64,000 bases of DNA, from contig CM036239.1 of NCBI GenBank assembly GCA_020698575.1, positions 45,039,763 through 45,103,762 on the forward strand. Reading direction: 5' to 3'. The translations under genes were made by a program, and so were the position numbers. This stretch comes from Bostrychus sinensis. Lineage: Eukaryota > Chordata > Actinopteri > Gobiiformes > Eleotridae. The notes beneath the pieces were generated by a model. It worked only from the letters and a program-made list of their open reading frames with translations. It searched no databases and had not been told where the DNA came from. Shown one piece after another: positions 59,207 to 64,000 of the stretch (position 1 is the first letter of the stretch; each line of letters begins with the position of its first letter).

Positions 59207-59648
59207 CTTTAGCCAGGAGGACCAAGAACGCCACGAAAAAGCTAAAAGGAGAAGCTAATCGGAGAAGCTAATACGTTTTGCAAATGCTTTTCCGAAAAGG
59301 TTTTGTAAATACATTTAGAAATCTGTTTCCTAAATGGATTAATGAATAACGCTATTAATCCTTCTTTTATTAAAACTATTTAGTAATCCGTTTATTAAAT
59401 CCTCTTTTAAAAACTAATTTAATAAAACCATTTAGTAATCCAATTATTAAATGCTCTTTTAAACACTCTTAATAAAACCATTTAGTAATCAATTTATTAA
59501 ATGCTCTTTTAAAAACTCTTTTAATAAAAATATTTAGTAATCTCTTTATTAAATAAACTTATAAAAACGTTTTTAATAAAAGCATTTAGTAATCCATTTA
59601 TTAAAGGCTCTTTTAAAAACTCTTTTAATAAAAGCATTATTCCTTTTC
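59207..59648 (-). mobile_element. Foldback element A, right arm
   Basis: The 442-bp inverted counterpart of 20124-20567, with the same roughly 52-bp units. It starts CTTTAGCCAGGAGG directly after TTAA at 59203-59206 and ends GCATTATTCCTTTTC. The next bases (CGCGTGGCGCTCACGGTCCTCC) resemble the inner end of the left arm again, so the element may once have extended further. Confidence 0.85.
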
Positions 59649-59861
59649 GCGTGGCGCTCACGGTCCTCCATACCTTTACTCGTGGCCATTTAAATTGATT
59701 TTACACTAACAGTGTAAGCACTCCCTCTTGTGGAGCTCAGTTGTATTACATTGTTGTTTTTTTTGTTTTGTTTTTTATGTGGAAGATAGGTTTCGCCTTA
59801 CTGCTCAGTATCCAGTGTTAGCTGCTTGAGCACTGGGAGTGGCAACGCTAGGCCTTTTAAT

Positions 59862-62800
59862 ATGGAGACCGAGATATTAAAATTTATTTTGAGTAACCAC
59901 GGATCTGTGAACACCGAGGAGCTGGTGTATAATCTGTGCGACGCATCGTCTCTTTCGGAAATTATCTGTAAAAATGACAAGTTCGTGTCGTGTTCGTGGA
60001 ACTTGCAGCCGAAGGTGGTGGTCCGGAGCAGAGTGAGGCTGTGCTGGGGCAAAGACTGTCCGGGCTGCGGGCGTTTGCACCTTTGTAAAAACTTCCTCCT
60101 CTCTGGATCCTGCCAGTTTAGCCAGTTAAGGTAAATACTGTCTATTAAACTACAAGGTTTACGTCCATTGTCTGAGGCTAAAGGTAGGCTAATGTTTAAA
60201 AGACTTCACTAGGAGAGTCTTTATGGTGGTTCCGCGTAAGTTGGTGGCAGTCAGTCGAAATAATAGCCTAAACCTGTTTTCCTTGTTCAAGACTGGAGGA
60301 GGTAGGCATGTGCACTATAGCTTACATAGATAGGCCCATGATGGATTAAAAAAAAAAGAAAGACATTATCTGTGTATGTGTAGTGGCATGCTTTTAGTGA
60401 ATAAATTGAGTGTTTGCGTAACTCTTAATTGTTCTGCAAATTTCTTCACTGTTTTGGGGGGCGTTTCAACTCTTCATTCATACTTTTAAACATTTCAAGT
60501 CACAGGGACAATTATACCATTCCTTTTGGTAATTTTGCCATTTATGTTTTTTTGTGCTTTGTGCTGTTTTAGGTCATCATTTTCCCATTGATTTAAAATG
60601 AGCCTTCTGCACATCATGTTTTTTGCCTTTCCTTCTTCTACTTATGCCCTTTTTGGTCGTTCTGCTTATTCTGCTTTTGCTTCTGCAACTTTTAACCAGT
60701 AATTCTGCCTTTTAAAGTGTTTGTGGTTTGTGATATTTTAGGCCATCTTTATACCCCATTAATTTCTAATGGGACTTTTGCCAAATATTGTCTATCCTTC
60801 TGCTTTTGCATTTTCTAGTACAACCAGCCTTTTGTCATTTTTGTGATTTGTGCCATTTCAGGCTATGGTTCATTCAGTTCTATTTTGCCACCTACCAAAT
60901 TATGGTATTCTGCCCCATTCTGCATTTCCTTACTTTGCTTTTTCAGCTATTTCTGCAGATTTTTGCTCCTTCTGCTTATTCTGCTTCTGCTGCTTTTGAT
61001 TAGTAATGGTTTTAGTTTTAGATTTTCTGCCTCTTTCTGGCATTTTTGTGCTTCTTGTATCTGTCACAACTTTTAGGTGTATTTCTACCAGTAATACTTC
61101 TGTTTTGTGCTATAGTAAACCATCAGTTGTGACACCTGCCAAATTATGGTATACTGCTCCATTCTGCCTTTTTTGTGCTTCTGCTTCTGCCAAGAGTGCT
61201 AGGAGTGATACTTCTTCTAATTTGTGCTTTTTAATGCCATTGATTGTGACACCTGCAAAATTATGATTTCTGCCACAATCTGCCTATTTTGAGCCATCTA
61301 CTGAATGCCACGACTTGTAAGAGTATTTCTACTAGGAATACTACTTCTAATTTTTGGTTTCTTCTGCAAGTTTTACATTTTAGCTAATTTCTTCTATGTT
61401 CTGCAGTCTATTTTCAGCTCGCAAACATTCAAAATAATATAGGAGTAGTAAGCAAGTAAAATGTCCCTCTAGTCTACAACAAGATTTGTTATATAGGCTG
61501 AATAACCTATCGATCAGTTCCTAAACTTTTAAACCTTTAATGTGTTTACTATATATCTTTCCTCTTGATTGTTTTCTTAATGTAAACTATACTTTATATG
61601 GTTTGTTTCCCAGGAGAAGATGTACATTCTCCCATGATCTCCACTCAGACTACAACCAGAACCTCCTCAGAGAGTTAGGTCTGGAGACACTGACCAGGAC
61701 AGAGCTGTGTCTCCTGCTGCTACAGAGCAACAACACTCTGCTGCCTTCTGTAAGTATGACAGGAAGAAAGCCATCAGTTTTCAGGCTGTGTTTCAGTGTA
61801 GCAGGGCATACTCTCTGGATCTCTAATAACCACAATTACTAAACCCTATTGGTTGAATTTAAATATTTATCATTGCTTTAGTGGCATAGCCAGTAGCCAC
61901 ACTTTGGTAAACCAGACCGGACTGCTAAAGTCTAGCATTTTGTCAAACATACTAATAGTAATATTGCTAGTGTATTCTTGTTAGTGCACTGTGTATATAA
62001 AACATTTTTTCTCTAATTACATGGCTGGAGAGCTACTGTAGAACTTTTATTATTGGCTGTTATAATTAGGGATGCACAATAATATCGGACCTGATGATTA
62101 TCAACCCAACAGTTGTCAATTATGACATCATTCAGATGACTCCGATAATTTAAAAATTCTATCGATAATAAGTCTGATAATAATAGACCCGAATTGCTTT
62201 GATTTTTGCCATCTTTGCCCCGTGGTTTTCTCATTGAGTGTCCCTCAGCCCCGCCCCCACTGGAGACTGCTGTCACCCAGTCCAGGCTTTCTGGACGGTG
62301 TCTGTCAAAGAAAGAAAATGTTCTGTAGCTGTAGCTTTTGTAGCTTTTGACATCATATATTATATAAGTCTCCTAAAATTTTATCATGATGAAGATATGA
62401 AGAATACAGAGCAACCTGCCCCGCTGCCTTCAGTCAAACACACGGACAGCGCTGAGCAGTGTATGTCGTGTCGCATATGTAAACAGAGTCAGGTCTTAAA
62501 AGGGTGTGTTTTCTGTTAATATTCGATAAAATGAAAGAACGATAGCTCTGGATTGTGTATGGAGCGAGAGGAGTTTTCCAGCACTTGTCTCAACGAGTGA
62601 GAAAGGACCTGGATATGCGCCCCACTACTGCTCTGCTCGGGCTTCCTCTCTCACACAGAGCAGAGAACAGCCTCGTATCAGCCCAATGCAGAAGCGAGAG
62701 GCTTTGTGCGGGACGGGACAGTCTCTTTCCTGCATAAACGTTTTATTAATCCACAGGTTTGATTACCTCATTCACATCCTGGGTCTAATGTGTTTACAGA

Positions 62801-64000
62801 GCAGAGCATGAGCAAACTCCTCTGATTGGATGTTCTACCATAAGCCCCGCCTATTTTCTTGTTAGGTTCGAGATCACATGGGTTAAAAAATGACTGACCT
62901 GCAACTAAGTTGTTAAAAAATGTCTTCATCTGTATATTAATGTAAAAAATAATTACAACAATAATAATAGCAAAAAAGGCATTGGGCACAGAAATAAGTA
63001 ATGTGTGACTTCTAACACATTACCAGGTCAAAGTGAGAAATAGCCTAAAGTGTGAGTGTAAGTTATTGTGGTTATGAGAAGGCTGGATACCCCATACTGA
63101 GTCAGATCACATAATTTTACTCTATATTCATAAATTTGTCAAATGTATTTCAGGTTTTATAAGTAAGATCAGAGTTATTGAAGTTTAGTAAGAGCTATAC
63201 TGTTAAACTGAATTGTAATTTTCTCAAAATCAGGTTGAGTTTGATAAAAATTAGATACAAAATCTTATATAAGAATTATTGGTTCATTATCGGTATCGGT
63301 TGAGGGAAGCTTCAAATCATCGGTATCGGTTCCAAAAATGCATTATTGTGCATCCCTAATTATAATCTGTATTAGTTAATGAATTCTAACTCTCCTGTTA
63401 CTTTGTATTGTGCTGAGTCTATTTCTTGGCTTTTGTTTGAGTTTATTTCAGACAGAGGTTGTTCACAAACTGTACACTCCCTTGTTGGAAAAGCCAATCA
63501 GAAAAGACATTGTTGAGCTCTTCTGTCATCAGTACTCATATTTGCCTATTGATGCTGTCCTTCAACCTATTGTTGTCTTCTCTTTTCTCTTCTCTTAGAT
63601 CTGTCATGATTACAATAACCGCAGTGGATGTCAGGACGACTGTCAACGACTGCACATCTGTGAGAGGTTCCTCAGCCGAGACTGCAGCTGCTTCAGGACA
63701 CACGACTTTTTGGCCCCACAGCCCTTCAAAGTCCTGCAGGACAAACACATTCCTGACAATCTGATTAAGATTTTAAAGTCTGTCTATGCAAACAAAGAGG
63801 CACTGAGGCTCGCTGACAGGACGGACGATAGGGACAACAGAGGAAATAGGAGCAGTAATAGTGATTATAGTGACCCACTGGCTGCCTCCAGTTCAGATCT
63901 TACCAATGAATATGAACCAAACAACAGCAGCCAAGACCCAGTGTCCCCTGGAGACACACTGAATACTGGATATGACACGGATTCAAGCAGCGACGCCAGT
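59862..64000 (+). CDS. parp12: PARP12/ZAP-like gene, copy 2 (partial, window edge)
   Basis: Three exons are visible and in phase: 59862-60130, 61614-61749 and 63599 to the window end. Exon 1 (METEILKFILSN...) differs from copy 1 by a few residues. Exons 1-2 give CCCH fingers (CKNFLLSGSC...RRRCTFSH), and exon 2 continues ELGLETLTRTELCLLLLQSN without the extra base seen in copy 1. Exon 3 has CQDDCQRLHICERFLSRDC and an acidic, Ser-rich linker. The WWE and ART parts lie beyond the window. The gene starts 214 bases after foldback arm A, so its upstream control region is short or shared with transposon sequence. This is the better candidate for the working member of the pair. Confidence 0.85.
60560..61330 (+). 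repeat. Degenerate T-rich tandem array in intron 1 of copy 2
   Basis: The words TTCTGC, TTTGTGCT and CACCTGCCAAATTATGGTAT recur. Related blocks start at about 60888, 61131 and 61249. The periods are uneven and the units decayed. No coding role. Confidence 0.5.
62067..63358. mobile_element. Non-autonomous hAT-like element in intron 2 of copy 2
   Basis: Begins TAGGGATGCACAATAATATC and ends GTGCATCCCTA. The flanks GTTATAAT (62059-62066) and ATTATAAT (63359-63366) match at 7 of 8 bases, as for a hAT target duplication. The 1,292-bp interior shows no transposase frame. Confidence 0.75.

Noticed and set aside
20124..59648. A giant autonomous element with viral-type genes (Maverick- or Teratorn-like)
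   Set aside because: No capsid, DNA polymerase B, packaging ATPase or protein-primed replication gene is seen. The contents are nested retroelements, MITEs and one partial THAP gene.
62238..62737. Short genes inside the hAT-like element of copy 2 intron 2
   Set aside because: The frames are short, lack motifs and lie wholly inside a non-autonomous element.

Overview
The window is eukaryotic nuclear DNA, almost certainly from a ray-finned (teleost) fish. The genes have introns with GT/AG boundaries and weak base bias. The repeats are of fish type: an RTE/Rex3-like LINE with a GATG tail, a tRNA-derived SINE, many hAT-type MITEs with 8-bp target duplications, Ty3/gypsy elements, and a THAP-domain DNA transposon. 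No search could be run, so family names rest on motifs read by eye.

Layout. (1) 1-14.2 kb, + strand: a 12-exon PARP12/ZAP-like gene (CCCH zinc fingers, two WWE-type modules, ADP-ribosyltransferase) whose last exon runs into a Ser/Thr/Ala repeat tail of about 380 residues. Four coding exons each carry one extra base. Its introns hold several MITEs, a LINE fragment and LTR-like pieces. (2) 14.2-20.1 kb: nested MITEs, a SINE, a 5'-truncated RTE LINE with a long open reverse-transcriptase frame, and a CAA/TAA/GAA microsatellite. (3) 20.1-59.65 kb: a block of nested mobile elements bounded by two inverted 443-bp arms. Inside it are foldback elements, a decayed CR1/L2-like LINE with a repeat-array leader, a partial tandem duplication carrying two copies of an unrecognised six-exon gene (minus strand), a broken Ty3/gypsy element X (minus) interrupted by a young Ty3/gypsy element Y (plus), and the 5' part of a THAP-domain transposon gene (minus). 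(4) 59.86 kb to the end, + strand: the first three exons of a second PARP12-like gene, paralogous to the first and cut by the window edge.

The most striking structure is the order of nesting. Foldback A has a perfect palindromic centre at a TTAA, and a block of about 39 kb now sits at that centre. The left part of that block is another foldback, L, with TTAA ends. L's own palindromic centre (a TA) is occupied by a third inverted-end element, B, which holds the LINE. To the right of L lies the duplicated block. Unit 1 runs 27087-48368. Unit 2 runs 48369-57031 and is cut off inside a copy of X, where it abuts the THAP gene.

The two PARP12-like genes are the recognisable host genes; in vertebrates this family acts in interferon-induced antiviral defence. 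The duplicated six-exon gene is in phase in both copies, and the copies differ by exactly three 18-bp repeat units. The other reading frames belong to mobile elements or are by-products of repeats.
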